Source: Obelidium mucronatum (lineage: Eukaryota; Chytridiomycota; Chytridiomycetes; Chytridiales; Chytriomycetaceae). From it: a DNA stretch of 64,000 nt. Where the stretch lies: NCBI GenBank assembly GCA_025765595.1, contig JAIVFH010000033.1, forward strand, positions 124,001-188,000, read 5' to 3'. Shown piece after piece: positions 21,801-31,141 of the stretch (the stretch's first letter is position 1; each line of letters begins with the position of its first letter). The position numbers and the translations under genes were made by a program. Below the pieces are notes generated by a model. It had not been told where the DNA came from. It made no database searches and was given only the letters and a program-made list of their open reading frames with translations.

Positions 21801-23528
21801 GACGTCCTATGTCTGGTATATGACCCTAAGAAGAAAACTAATGATAACCGAGAACACATCCCACAGAGATTCTTCTTGAAAGATGGAACCTGTGTGGCGC
21901 TGGAGGGGCGAGTGTCGAGATTTGACCCGTCTAAGAGAAACTCTAGTGTGAAGTTGGACCGGAGCCAGGCTCCTAGAACTGTGGCTATTTACAGCAGGGT
22001 AGGTTTGATAAGAAATGGACCTACTACTATTTGGAATGGCACCAATGCCACAGGGATGGGACCATTCTTATCTTACGAGACTGGTGTTCTGTCATGTTCC
22101 TATAAGAGACAGTCAGTTTTGACAGGAGACAAGGATCTTTGTACAAAGATCATCTTTGATCCACGTCCTCAACAATTATTGATGACAGTTGATAGACCAC
22201 TGTGGAGTAATTCTGGGAATTTAGTATTGATCCAGAAGCCATGTTGGAGCATTGAATATGAAGTTGGTGAGCATGTGCTTGAAACATTATTCCACTACAT
22301 GCCAGATGAGTTGGATTTTGAACTCAAGACATGTTTGGTGTCAGACGAAGCTGAGATCCCTCAGGAGACATCTGAAGAGATGCGAAAAACCATCCTTCAG
22401 TCTATAAGAGCTGGGCTTAGAAGTACTTATGATATTATTAAGGAAAAAGTGTTAGCAGCTCAGAAAAGGGCAAAAGAGAAGTCATTAGAAGACGATAGTC
22501 CTCCTTATGATTTTGAGATTGGGGATAGGGCTTGGCTGGCCGTCCCTTTGGAGGCTGAGGCACAAAGATTGCATGTGGCAAGGAAGTTTGTCTTTCGCTG
22601 GGTTGGTCCAGTGCGAATTATTGAGCAGTCAGGAGGTGACTCTAAATCCCACTTTACAGTGGTTGAGACCTTTCCGGGGGGAGAAATAACTTGCAGGCGT
22701 GTGCATGTGAGCCGCTTGAGGCCCTTTAAACATAGGAAGCCTATTGACTCAGCGGAGGATGCTGTTAAGCTGGCTGGGACCACCTTTGGCGAGGAAATTG
22801 AGACTTGGATGAAGTCTACCCTCCTCAGTCGCCGACCTAGTGGCTCATACCAACCTCTTGACTCAACTCATGAGATGCTTCAGAGGAAGTTCAACCCTGA
22901 GTGGACACCTATTGATATTACAGACCCAAAGTATGTGATTGAGAATGTTAAACAGGTTAAGTTTGAGGCCGGAACTTACCAGTACCTTGTTGATTGGTTG
23001 CATCAAAATAAAGCTCGAAATACTTCCTGGCAGTTACATGTGGATATGCCACCAGTTATTCTTGAGGATGTTTGGGAGAATTGTATTCGGAATCAGAACC
23101 CCGAATACTATCGAAACTACAAAAGTTGGGTCTCTGGCAAGTGGGCTAAGTCCAACCCTATGCCGCAACCAATTAAGGTTGACGACGAGTTATTATTGAC
23201 TCCTCAAGTAGTTAGAGGCTATGTTAAAACGAGCTCTAGGAGAAAGAAGGCTAAAGTTAGCCAGAGGGCGGAAAAACAGGCCCTGGGTACCTTTAAGGCC
23301 CCTTCAGAAGTTGAGCAGAGAGTTCGCGTTGTTACTCGAAAGGGTACAACAAAATCTGCTGCAGCTTCAGGGTTGTCTACTAAGGCAGTAGATATATCCC
23401 CCAGTGTTGGAGTATCTGGTACAAAGAAAGTTGTGAGGAAAAAGAGCACAGCGAAACCAGATACTTCTCCACTAATGACACGGCAGCATACCATGAGGAC
23501 AAGGAGTGGGAAGCCTACCACACCTTAA
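18786..23528 (+). CDS. Retrotransposon ORF3: RNase H - EEP nuclease - integrase - chromodomain-like
   Basis: An open frame of about 1,580 codons with no ATG at its 5' end; it opens at 18786 after an in-frame stop. It begins in the reverse transcriptase connection (VAWNFDESCVESF). RNase H follows: ECDASGKALGA, the DREGLAVVW glutamate, TDHSAL and ADTLSRL. Next is an ExoIII/AP-endonuclease-type EEP domain, about 19664-20510, with every catalytic motif: TYNVNGL, IQETR, VYVPSG, GDINIAP, RIDHVLV, LSDH. Integrase follows, about 20870-21580: HHCC finger (HHDDLYGSHLG, CETCQKS) and the D, D, E core (FVDFVGP, HTDGGPPF, RANGPVERV). An unknown insert of about 250 residues (21590-22370) then precedes the SH3-like C-terminal domain (GDRAWLAVP) and a chromodomain-like fold at 22930-23090 (YQYLVDWLHQN). 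Confidence 0.88.
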   Translation, partial: PRRCFNAQRSLDDVAWNFDESCVESFNQLVKQLCVDMVLHNPTETDEFIIECDASGKALGAALYVKGETNAKKDRLPVAFISRTLSDVEQRYSNTDREGLAVVWSINCFDKFIWNRPVTVETDHSALIPLFKKGDLTGRFARWAYQLADYDITLVHVPGSTQVAADTLSRLDLSTDNVLSLRREKDLKKGPSIGPEDQNGLEEGSESKHPPLETLLDTYIYGHIEPTPEKTAYAIKVFENLYQSLRQEERETTHALMSDMSRRIMKKKKVEKILSLDDIRGTLRKDGGEKCPSVNITTYNVNGLRNILKKYVEKGDLKKAPLVEQLEHFFNSLRCSIVCIQETRLGKDSKSSKLIEALSSLPQWNCSLNDTQTGYAGVTMLWRKELLGNVSLDKVEVDKLLNGEPDEEGRILTLKLADIAIVTVYVPSGMRKAERHDYKMTFLDKLKSHCENLLESHYVFLVGDINIAPAAEDVLPFVSGEGLESRFPSTITKEEQDWFASMKDNFVDGFRMKHPGKLGATWLLKGLDRKEYPFWRIDHVLVDKRISPGHYDVRVDSSSDTLSDHLRLEFHMNLQKYGLPTLPDTSSWLTPGTEEYYAFFHECNLGLQTAPLFGYDVKRIRELQSKDPYFGPILRYIQSGDIDLELDFDVMKAARYFVLDKQDLLFRVADVTAKTVRRQPGLIQLCVPDGMRVELFKRHHDDLYGSHLGYSKILPTLIDRFWWPDIVKDLKAYVESCETCQKSKDQRIKVGYMNPIPLGNYPNERMFVDFVGPLKEASRTGHKYIMVCVDSFTKWVEAIPIPDLTAETVCHALSEVFSRTGIPVFLHTDGGPPFSDNLIRYLGTLLGFEKTFTAPYWPRANGPVERVIKTLSQEIRAYINKFDFDDWDVILPFALFAYRTHVHSTTGETPFYMWYGRDARLPTDMFFGVSPHDELYPEELNSPVTESLETNLLDNKVEGPFPSIAVAQFTSLSQFKDKLHRKIHGYHKDVPLWDALRDVFDTYQLDVLCLVYDPKKKTNDNREHIPQRFFLKDGTCVALEGRVSRFDPSKRNSSVKLDRSQAPRTVAIYSRVGLIRNGPTTIWNGTNATGMGPFLSYETGVLSCSYKRQSVLTGDKDLCTKIIFDPRPQQLLMTVDRPLWSNSGNLVLIQKPCWSIEYEVGEHVLETLFHYMPDELDFELKTCLVSDEAEIPQETSEEMRKTILQSIRAGLRSTYDIIKEKVLAAQKRAKEKSLEDDSPPYDFEIGDRAWLAVPLEAEAQRLHVARKFVFRWVGPVRIIEQSGGDSKSHFTVVETFPGGEITCRRVHVSRLRPFKHRKPIDSAEDAVKLAGTTFGEEIETWMKSTLLSRRPSGSYQPLDSTHEMLQRKFNPEWTPIDITDPKYVIENVKQVKFEAGTYQYLVDWLHQNKARNTSWQLHVDMPPVILEDVWENCIRNQNPEYYRNYKSWVSGKWAKSNPMPQPIKVDDELLLTPQVVRGYVKTSSRRKKAKVSQRAEKQALGTFKAPSEVEQRVRVVTRKGTTKSAAASGLSTKAVDISPSVGVSGTKKVVRKKSTAKPDTSPLMTRQHTMRTRSGKPTTP

Positions 23529-23707
23529 TAATGTCCGTTGCCATGTTATCCTTTATTTTATTTTATTTTGTTTTGTTTTATTTTGGGTTTGAGGCTGTGG
23601 AGCTCTAGTTACTAGGACGTCACTAACCGAAACCGCGATCTTTGAGGGCTTCTTCTTGGTTGTACCCGTAGTTGACGGAGCAACTAGGAGGTGGTTTTTG
23701 GGGTCAC
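23529..23707 (+). other. Retrotransposon 3' untranslated part and polypurine-tract region
   Basis: About 180 bp between the ORF3 stop and the 3' LTR. It holds a TTTTATTTTA-type tract and, near the LTR, a mixed purine stretch (ACTAGGAGGTGG) that may serve as the plus-strand primer. No long uninterrupted polypurine tract is visible. Confidence 0.5.
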
Positions 23708-24678
23708 TGTGAAGTTTACACCTTCACGGGAGGGGTTTTTGACTTTCCCGCCTAGACTACTAACTTTGACAGCATTTTTATTTATTAATTGTTATTTATT
23801 ATTCTTTATTGATTTATTTGTGATTCTCTGTTTTGGGATTGTCGCGTCGATCAATAAAGATTTGGAGTTGTTGAGAATTGAAATGACCGGCATGGCGTGA
23901 TGGCGACCATGTCCTTCCCAGGTCGCGTCAGTGATCGCATCTCTCACGAGCGAACTTTATAAGAGAGGGCTACGTCCCTCCAAGGGGATCCTATTGTGAG
24001 TTGATCAGATTCGGTGAGTGAACGCGAGCGAAATCAGTTGTGCCAAAGGGTATTCCGGAAGATACCTGGGCTTTAGTAGCTAGCGAGTATAGCGGTCTCG
24101 AGTTGGGCGAAGTAGCGCATGGGAATGATCCCAGGAAGTCGACTAGGGAGCTTTAAAGAGTCGTAGTAGGTGTGCACCCAGTCGCTGTTGGAGAGCCTGC
24201 TATTGGGATGATGACCCAGGGTAAAGGCGACGGGTCCCACAGATCGTGCAGCCGAGCAATCAAACTAGGAGTGAGATTTAGTTTAAGGGTTGTAGGTGCG
24301 TAGGGACTTAGAGGAGTAGGGCCACCGCAGATCTCAATCTGATTGACATGGATCCGGAAGGGGTTGCGCTGGACCGCAAACCCAATGGAACCAAAAACAC
24401 TCGCGAGTGGGGTAACGTGAGTAAAGATAGGAAGATTTCATTTTATTTGGGATTCAGTTAAGTTCTGTTATTTCTTTTATTTTATTTCTTTTATTCTGTT
24501 CTTTCACTTGTTCTTCTTTTAGGATCATTATTATAATTATTCCTCGTGAGTACGCCATTGCCGCGAATTTTACTGATGAGTATCTGGGCCACTGGACCAC
24601 TCATCAGGCTCAACCAACGACCCATGCATCTGGACTATCTTTATTTAAACGATAAGGAAAGACTAGGAATGTGTGACA
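23708..24678 (+). repeat. 3' LTR (971 bp)
   Basis: Same length as and, where compared, identical to the 5' LTR. It is followed by ACAG, the duplicate of the 4 bp before the 5' LTR. Confidence 0.95.
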
Positions 24679-24900
24679 ACAGCTAGATTGTCATGCCCAT
24701 CAACGTCGGAATCTGAAAGCAGCAATCGCACTACATCAAAATTCCATCAAGAAAAGCTGAATCAGCGCGTGGATTTTGAAGGAATAGGTGTACAATCGAT
24801 GTATGGCCCAATTGACACGTCTAATTCAGAACGGCAGGATTTGCTTGCAGACCACCTTGACAACTTCCAATTGATTGCATCTGACTGCCCAAGTAAGTAA
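24679..24900 (-). pseudogene. Ankyrin-repeat relic, part 2 (beyond the 3' LTR)
   Basis: On the minus strand the DNA next to the LTR encodes FDVVRLLLSDSDVDG, an ankyrin outer helix and turn in frame with the segment at 13190-13294. Farther up, another ankyrin-like helix (CNQLEVVKVV) is in a different frame, with a stop between, so the gene is broken. On the plus strand a 75-codon frame ends at a GTAAGT, but it is probably the antisense shadow of this relic. Confidence 0.55.
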
Positions 24901-26088
24901 TCGTTTGTTGCACACTACAGAGTATGAGCGAGATTGCGAGAGCAGCGCTTTGATTCTTCAAAGAGAGATCTAACAGGATCCAAATTCCATCTGAGGGGAC
25001 GTATGTGATCCCTAAGAGGTAAAGGACTGTCTCTGTCGGGGTTTGAGAGAATCCACTTCGGTGCTCTCAAAAGCTCTCTGAGTATTACAGTCTGGTATTA
25101 ATAATTAAACGGCAAAGATGCGTAGCTGTACCTTTCGCGGATCAGAGCAAGGCAAAATAGTCCGGAATCATTGTTGTAGAGTTCAATGACTCTCAAAGAG
25201 TCCCAAATGTAGCTGGTGTAGGGGTGGTCATGGGACAAAGCTGGCGATGGAAGGACTTGACGCAAGTGCCACTACGCTTGTGATGAATGGCAAAAGTAGA
25301 CGAAGAAGGTGTGGGTGTATCGCATGTCAATTCTATGTCACGAGCACTGAATGCAGCCTCGAGTTCCAAACCAGCATGCGTCAAAGATAGTATTCAATGT
25401 GATCTTGAACTGAATCAACGCGCTTGTGAAACTACAACTGCATTACCATCTCAAGTCCAAAGTTTCCAGTCCCCTCCATTCTTGTCTCTGTCAGAAGGTA
25501 ATAAATAGTTTGGATATAATTTGACATACATGTCATCCGTTCTCGGCACACGAAGGCGGTTCTACTTCACGGCTGCTCAGACACGTGGGACAAAGTTGAT
25601 TGAGTTCTGAAGCTGTGAGATTATTTTTACGGCGGGTTGGAGGAGGAATTATCGAGTTGGCCGATGATGGCGTTCGAAGGAATTGCGTATTAAATTGAAT
25701 GAGTTTATGTTGCTCGTCGGACTGGTGATAGCTCATCCGGTGAGGCCTCGTAGACTCTGAAAAATGTTTCCGAAAGAGGCTGATCACCGCTACTTGTATA
25801 AATTTGTTAAGGCTTCGCGCCAGTCAATGTTGTTTCCAGTACCAAGTATCCAGAAGTCCGGCCAAATTGACTGAAGTCTTGATGAAGCTGAATGGAACGC
25901 GTCATATGTAAACTAAAAAAAAATAAACAGGATGAATAAGCTCTTTAAACTTTATCTCCTCCTTTGTGTATCCAAAATTCACAAAACAAAAGGTGAAAAC
26001 CTGTACGATTTTCATTAATATTCTACAATTATCCGACTTCGATACTTTTATTGCCATTATATACTACAATGTATACTACTTGTTACCA
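24901..26088. other. Gene-poor stretch with possible relics
   Basis: Near 24936-24960 a 26-nt string (GAGAGCAGCGCTTTGATTCT and onward) closely matches 3831-3856, which lies beside the first ankyrin relic, so a common repeat or gene-family remnant is likely. Frames at 25287-25508 (plus) and 25533-25787 (minus) are too short and motif-free to call. Nothing else is recognised. Confidence 0.4.
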
Positions 26089-26160
26089 GCAGTAGTTGTA
26101 TAGTGGTTATTATGCCTGCCTTCCAAGCATGCGACCCGGGTTCGAATCCCGGCTACTGCA
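26089..26160 (+). tRNA. tRNA-Gly (anticodon UCC), second copy
   Basis: Identical over all 72 nt to the gene at 3681-3752 but on the plus strand. Same acceptor stem, TCC anticodon, GGTTCGAATCC B-box and single C.U mismatch in the anticodon stem. It is followed within about 20 nt by a T-rich stretch (CGATTTTTTTC) suitable as an RNA polymerase III terminator. Confidence 0.95.
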
Positions 26161-26217
26161 CTTTTCGATTTTTTTCTTCGATGCATGTGAGATGATGGTT
26201 TTGAAGGAATGTGTTTT

Positions 26218-26285
26218 ATCACTCACTTCTCGAGGAGTGAGTCTCTGCAAAATCACTCACTTCTCGAGGAGTGAGTCTCTGCAAA
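26218..26285. repeat. Two tandem 34-bp units containing an inverted repeat
   Basis: The 34-bp unit is repeated exactly twice (26218-26251, 26252-26285). Each contains ACTCAC, TTCTCGAGGA, then GTGAGT, an imperfect palindrome centred on CTCGAG, followed by CTCTGCAAA. A related GAGTGAGT...CTCTGCA string marks both later boundaries of the adjacent ~900-bp duplication (about 27155-27183 and 28053-28082). Confidence 0.9.
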
Positions 26286-28082
26286 ATTTATTTTGATGAG
26301 GAGGAGGAGGAGGAGGAGGAAGCAAAAAATAAAGGTTTCACTGCATCCACACGGTCAGTCTCTTCCAAGGCATCAACGGCGGCCGTTTCTGCCGTTTCAA
26401 CACGGCGAAACAATGGTTTGGTGCCGGCTCCACCCATGGCGACTGTGGGTGATGTCCGTTCTTCTGTCCCAGCAATGCTGGTACCGTAAGTCCACACTCA
26501 AATCGAATCTACAAGTACATCTATCCAAGCCAGAACTGCGTTATTGCAGATGCGAGATTAAGTTAAACGGCTCCTTGAGCCGACGATTCTGCAGGTGCCC
26601 GGAAGCAGCGGCCGAATCATCCTCACCTTTCCAATAACAGCTGTGGATGATGTAGACCAACTCAGGACGATGACATCAGTAGAATTCTTGGAACACTTGG
26701 CGAAAAACAGCGAACCGCACAATCAGCTGCCGCTTGCGAATGATTGAGCTTGAGGACCTGAATTAGTCACCTGAGGTGAATACTGGACTCTCGCAGTGTA
26801 AAACAACAAAGACAGGTTTCTCTTACAGTAGCAGAAGTACTTTCCAGTTATTGAGGACCTTAGCTCGATCCAGCACTCTCGCATTGCGAAGCAGGCAATG
26901 CAATCAAACTCTAGACGAAGAACGTGAATAAAGAAATTTGCTTGCAACGTATTCCATCAGAAATACTTTCCATTACTCGGGTTGTATCTGAGACGATATC
27001 TTATGGACAGTTACAAGAACGCGACACAGTTGTCGTGCTAATGTTGTGCCCAAAAAACTTTACGTGACCAAACCGTCATTACCCACAACAAATAAAAAGA
27101 ACAAGATTGAATTGAAATCATGTCATAAATCTCATTTTTTTTAATCAGTGTAAAGAGTGAGTGATCCATAGGGAAACTCTGCATTTATTTTGATGAGGAG
27201 GAGGAGGAGGAGGAAGCAAAAAATAAAGGTTTCACTGCATCCACATGGTCAGTCTCTTCCAAGGCATCAACGGCGGCCGTTTCTGCCGTTTCAACACGGG
27301 GAAACAATGGTTTGGTGCCGGCTCCACCCATGGCGACTGTGGGTGATGTCCGTTCTTCTGTCCCAGCAATGCTGGTGCCGTAAGTCCACACTCAAATCGA
27401 ATCTACAAGTACATCTATCCAAGCCAGAACTGCGTTATTGCAGATGCGAGATTAAGTTAAACGGCTCCTTGAGCCGACGATTCTGCAGGTGCCCGGAAGC
27501 AGCGGCCGAATCATCCTCACCTTTCCAATAACAGCTGTGGATGATGTAGACCAACTCAGGACGATGACATCAGTAGAATTCTTGGAACACTTGGCGAAAA
27601 ACAGCGAACCGCACAATCAGCTGCCGCTTGCGAATGATTGAGCTTGAGGACCTGAATTAGTCACCTGAGGTGAATACTGGACTCTCGCAGTGTAAAACAA
27701 CAAAGACAGGTTTCTCTTACAGTAGCAGAAGTACTTTCCAGTTATGGAGGACCTTAGCTCGATCCAGCACTCTCGCATTGCGAAGCAGGCAATGCAATCA
27801 AACTCTAGACGAAGAACGTGAATAAAGAAATTTGCTTGCAACGTATTCCATCAGAAATACTTTCCATTACTCGGGTTGTATCTGAGACGATATCTTATGG
27901 ACAGTTACAAGAACGCGACACAGTTGTCGTGCTAATGTTGTGCCCAAAAACCTTTACGTGACCAAACTGTCATTACCCACAACAAATAAAAAGAACAAGA
28001 TTGAATTGAAATCATGTCATAAATCTCATTTTTTTATTTATTTTCTGTATAAAGAGTGAGTGATCCATAGGGAAACTCTGCA
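26286..28082. repeat. ~900-bp tandem duplication (copies 26286-27182 and 27183-28082)
   Basis: The two copies are nearly identical; differences seen include GAG-repeat length, a few substitutions and a T/A-r​ich length change near the right end. Each starts with ATTTATTTTGATGAGG and a (GAG)n run and ends at a GAGTGAGTGATCC...CTCTGCA string. Each copy contains coding-like stretches: an acidic then Ser/Ala-rich frame ending at a GTAAGT, and a downstream segment reading AVDDVDQLRTMTSVEF to a stop. No complete gene can be built. Copy 2 ends 8 bp before the PRMT5 ATG, so the PRMT5 upstream region has been duplicated. Confidence 0.85.
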
Positions 28083-28090
28083 TTTTGGAA

Positions 28091-30090
28091 ATGGGCTCCA
28101 AAACCCTTCAGATCGGTCTTGAGCTGACGGACCTTGACACAACAGCGTCCTCCACACAAGACATTGGACGGGCGAATGCTTACAGCTTTGGGAGTGTTCA
28201 AGTCCTGACTCAAAGTGCCCACTCGACTCGGGTTTCTTCTCAAGATTCAACTCCTTTTAAACCAAGAGAACTCTTGATTCCCAGCGCGGAAACAGCCCAC
28301 TATTCGGTCGCCAATATTGAATACACGTCAGAGGCTCTCGTGATTCAGCAGGCAAAGTGGGCTTCCCACTTGGGTCTGAGTGCGTTTGTTCTTTCTCCTT
28401 CAGATTCAACAAATATCCACCTGATGGCCCGTACTGTATCTTGTCTGATTCAATCGCTTGGTTATACGCAACTTTTTATAAGAGTGGCCGCGTCTGATAA
28501 GGGCTGGCAACAGTGGAACACCATCCGCAGTCTTGCAAACCATTCCTCCAAGCTACTGCTTGCTATTGAATTCACGTCTGTAGCCAGTGAGGAAGAAACA
28601 ACCGTGAATCGCTGGATGGCGGAGCCTGTTCGGCTGGTTGTTCTTCCGTCATCTGTCTTCCTAACAAACAAGAAAAACTACCCGGTCCTGAGCAAGAGGC
28701 ATCAGGCTTGGTTACACAGGCTCATGGATGTAAAGAATCATTTTTATATACATGTAGATGTGGTTAGTAACGTCCTTTCTTGTTTCAGCTCAGCGTGCAG
28801 TTTCTAGTCACCTCGCCAACTGTTCCTGTAATCTCCCAAGAAAACGGTGGAATCAGTGCTTACCGCGTTTACATTGAGCACTTGTCCAAGACACGTCCAC
28901 CTCTTTCCTCAGTTGACGAGTTTGCCCAAGGATACGATGACTACCTCCAAGCCCCTCTCCAACCCCTCATGGACAATCTTGAGAGCGCAACCTACGAAGT
29001 ATTTGAAAAATGTCCAACAAAGTATCAACAATACGAGCTCGCCATTTCAGAAGCCCTGAAGGACAGAATTTCAGCTAATGGGAAACGCGACTTTGTTGTA
29101 TGCGTGTTTGGTGCTGGGAGAGGGCCCTTAGTAGACTGTGCATTAAGAGCTGCTGATACCGCTGCCTGTTCTGTTCACGTGATTGCTTTGGAAAAGAACC
29201 CCAACGCGATTGTGATTTTGGAAACCAAAAAAGAGGAGAGGTGGGGAGATTTGGTGGACATTGTTCATGCTGATATGCGGCACTGGGTCCCCAATGTACA
29301 AGCAGATATTCTTGTTTCGGAGCTGCTGGGCTCTTTTGGAGGTGAGGCTCCTTGACAGTCATGTTGTAAAATCTCACAGCTCGGAACAGACAATGAACTC
29401 TCTCCTGAGTGCCTTGATGGAGCCCAAAAAGTACTCAAACCTGATGGAATCAGTATTCCTGAAAACTACACCGCCTTCATTTGTCCAATATCTTCCTCAA
29501 AGCTTCATAACGATGTTCTTTCGTACAAAGACCTCGAACACCTCGAGACCCCGTATGTTGTTAAACTCAAGGCCATTAATTCAATTGGCGGAGGCGAGCC
29601 AGTTCCAATTTGGAAGTTTACTCACCCCGTGAGAGAATTGGAAGTTCCACCGTTAGGATCCAAGAACTTTAACCTTCACAATACGCGATTCTCGAGTACT
29701 AGATTTGATGTGAAGGAAGATGTGTTGATGGTGAGTTTTCCCCCTCATTTTTCTGTGTTTTCAGAGATTTGTTTTAACAATGTTTATGGCAAGCATGGAA
29801 TCGCTGGATACTTTGAAAGCATTCTTTATCGTTCAACTCTTTTGAGCATCAACCCATCTACTCATTCACCAGATATGAGCTCTTGGTTCCCAATCTTTTT
29901 CCCAATTCAGACCCCAATTCATTTACGCCGAGGAATGAGCGTCGATATCTTGTTTTGGAGATGCACAGATGAAAGAAAGGTGTGGTACGAGTGGTGTGTG
30001 ATTCCTGTGGATGCGAATGGACATGAGGTTGTGGGTGGTGCCAGTTTAATTCATAATGTCGGAGGAAGAAGCTCGTGGATTGGTTTGTGA
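28091..30090 (+). CDS. PRMT5: Protein arginine N-methyltransferase 5 (PRMT5/Skb1)
   Basis: Four exons (28091-28729, 28789-29341, 29390-29730, 29794-30090) give 609 residues. It is a type II arginine methyltransferase making symmetric dimethylarginine on Sm, histone and other RGG proteins. The N-terminal TIM-barrel part ends near FLTNKKNYPVLSK. The Rossmann/methyltransferase core shows the active-site Phe in EFAQGYDDYLQ, the SAM motif VFGAGRGPLVD and the double-Glu loop SELLGSFGDNELSPE split by an intron. The C-terminal beta barrel shows HGIAGYFESILY, HSPDMSSWFPIFFP and FWRCTDERKVWYEW. All key residues are present, so it is expected to be active. Confidence 0.96.
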
Positions 30091-30264
30091 TAGGTTGGCA
30101 CCAATAAGATGATGAAAAACAGAGTAAACACAAGAATCATATTCCAAGGGTTGGCTTTCAAATTTGAATTCAACATGCATGAATCACGAAATCGTGTGTC
30201 CCAACTGGTTCAACAAAAGAATATTTATTAATATCAGCCTATTCAAAAAGCAAAACCAGCCCTG

Positions 30265-31026
30265 TCATAGTCTGGTCAGACGCAAATATGGCTTCACACT
30301 CTTGAACTCGGGGAACAGCTGATGGGACAAAAAACACCACGTTAAATCAACCACTGAGTTAATGAAAGCAAAACAATACATACTTTTGCGGCTTCCTCAT
30401 TGTTGAGCGAGTTGTGCACAATAACTTCATCGCCGGGTGTCCAGTTTGCGGGAGTAGCCACTTTTCTCTCATCACACAGTTGCAGACTGTCAATAACTCT
30501 CAAAATCTCGTTGAAGTTTCTCCCAGTGCTGGCTGGATACGAAATGATTGTTCGAATTACGTTCTTTGGATCCAACACAAAAACACTTCGAACAGTCAGT
30601 GGCATTCCTGCCTTGTCCACATTAGTTGAATCCTGATAATCAAGCATGTCGTATAGAGTAGCAATTGATCTGGATGGATCGGCAATGATGGGAAACTCAA
30701 CCGAGCAGTTCTGTTTTATCAATGAAAGCACAGTGTTAGTGCGTTTAGCCGCATCTCTCGCATCTCACCTGAGTCTCGTTTATGTCTTTAATCCACGAAT
30801 GATGGTCTTCGAGCGATGAACAGCTGAGTCCAAGCACTTTAACTCCTCTCATTGTCCATTCTGAGCTCAACCGAGCTACCGCTCCTAGCTCAGTAGTGCA
30901 CACTGGAGTAAAGTCTTCGGGATGCGAAAACAAAATTGCCCACGAGTCCTTCTTGAACGCGTGAAGCGTTAGTTCGCCTTTCGTTGTTTGGGCTGTGAAG
31001 TCTGGTGCAATATCTCCAAGTCTCAT
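30265..31026 (-). CDS. 1-Cys peroxiredoxin (Prx6 type)
   Basis: Three exons (31026-30769, 30710-30384, 30318-30265) give 212 residues. It reduces hydrogen peroxide and lipid hydroperoxides. The peroxidatic Cys sits in HPEDFTPVCTTELG; the family's Arg and extended C-terminal arm are seen in LRVIDSLQL and ATPANWTPGDEVIV. It starts directly with MRLGDIAPDF, without a mitochondrial presequence, so a cytosolic Prx6-like enzyme is favoured over a mitochondrial Prx1. The ATG is about 115 bp from the likely start of the divergent class C receptor gene. Confidence 0.93.
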
Positions 31027-31141
31027 TGAATTTATGTTCTATTTACTCAGGTCAATTATCATGTATACTAGAGAGAAATTCAATGATCTTAGACGTGTTT
31101 TTTGCAGATCTTTCGACAATTTCATACTGAAAGATCGTTCC

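Larger units (their letters stand above)
13295..24678 (+). mobile_element. Ty3/Gypsy-like LTR retrotransposon, PR/RT-deleted, carrying an EEP endonuclease domain
   Basis: An 11,384-bp element bounded by two 971-bp LTRs and a 4-bp direct repeat ACAG on each side. Inside are a leader (14266-14970), a first protein frame (ORF1, 14971-16658), a second (ORF2, 16799-18828) and a long third (ORF3, 18786-23528). ORF3 encodes RNase H, an EEP nuclease, integrase, an unknown insert, the integrase C-terminal domain and a chromodomain-like end. No protease D-S/T-G-A motif and no reverse transcriptase Y-x-D-D motif is present on either side of the ORF2/ORF3 junction, so an internal deletion there is inferred. 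Apparent LTR identity implies recent insertion, which then must have used enzymes supplied by another copy. Confidence 0.9.

Noticed and set aside
25193..25508. Possible zinc-cluster (Zn2Cys6) regulator exon
   Set aside because: Basic residues and several Cys appear in different frames, but the C-x2-C-x6-C spacing cannot be formed in any one frame.
26218..26285. CRISPR-like direct repeats
   Set aside because: Only two adjacent units without spacers, in a eukaryotic genome; simple tandem repeat.
26293..26637. Arg-rich 114-residue frame in tandem copy 1 (and its twin in copy 2)
   Set aside because: Produced by a (GAG)n run read out of frame; no motif. The acidic reading of the same run is no better supported.
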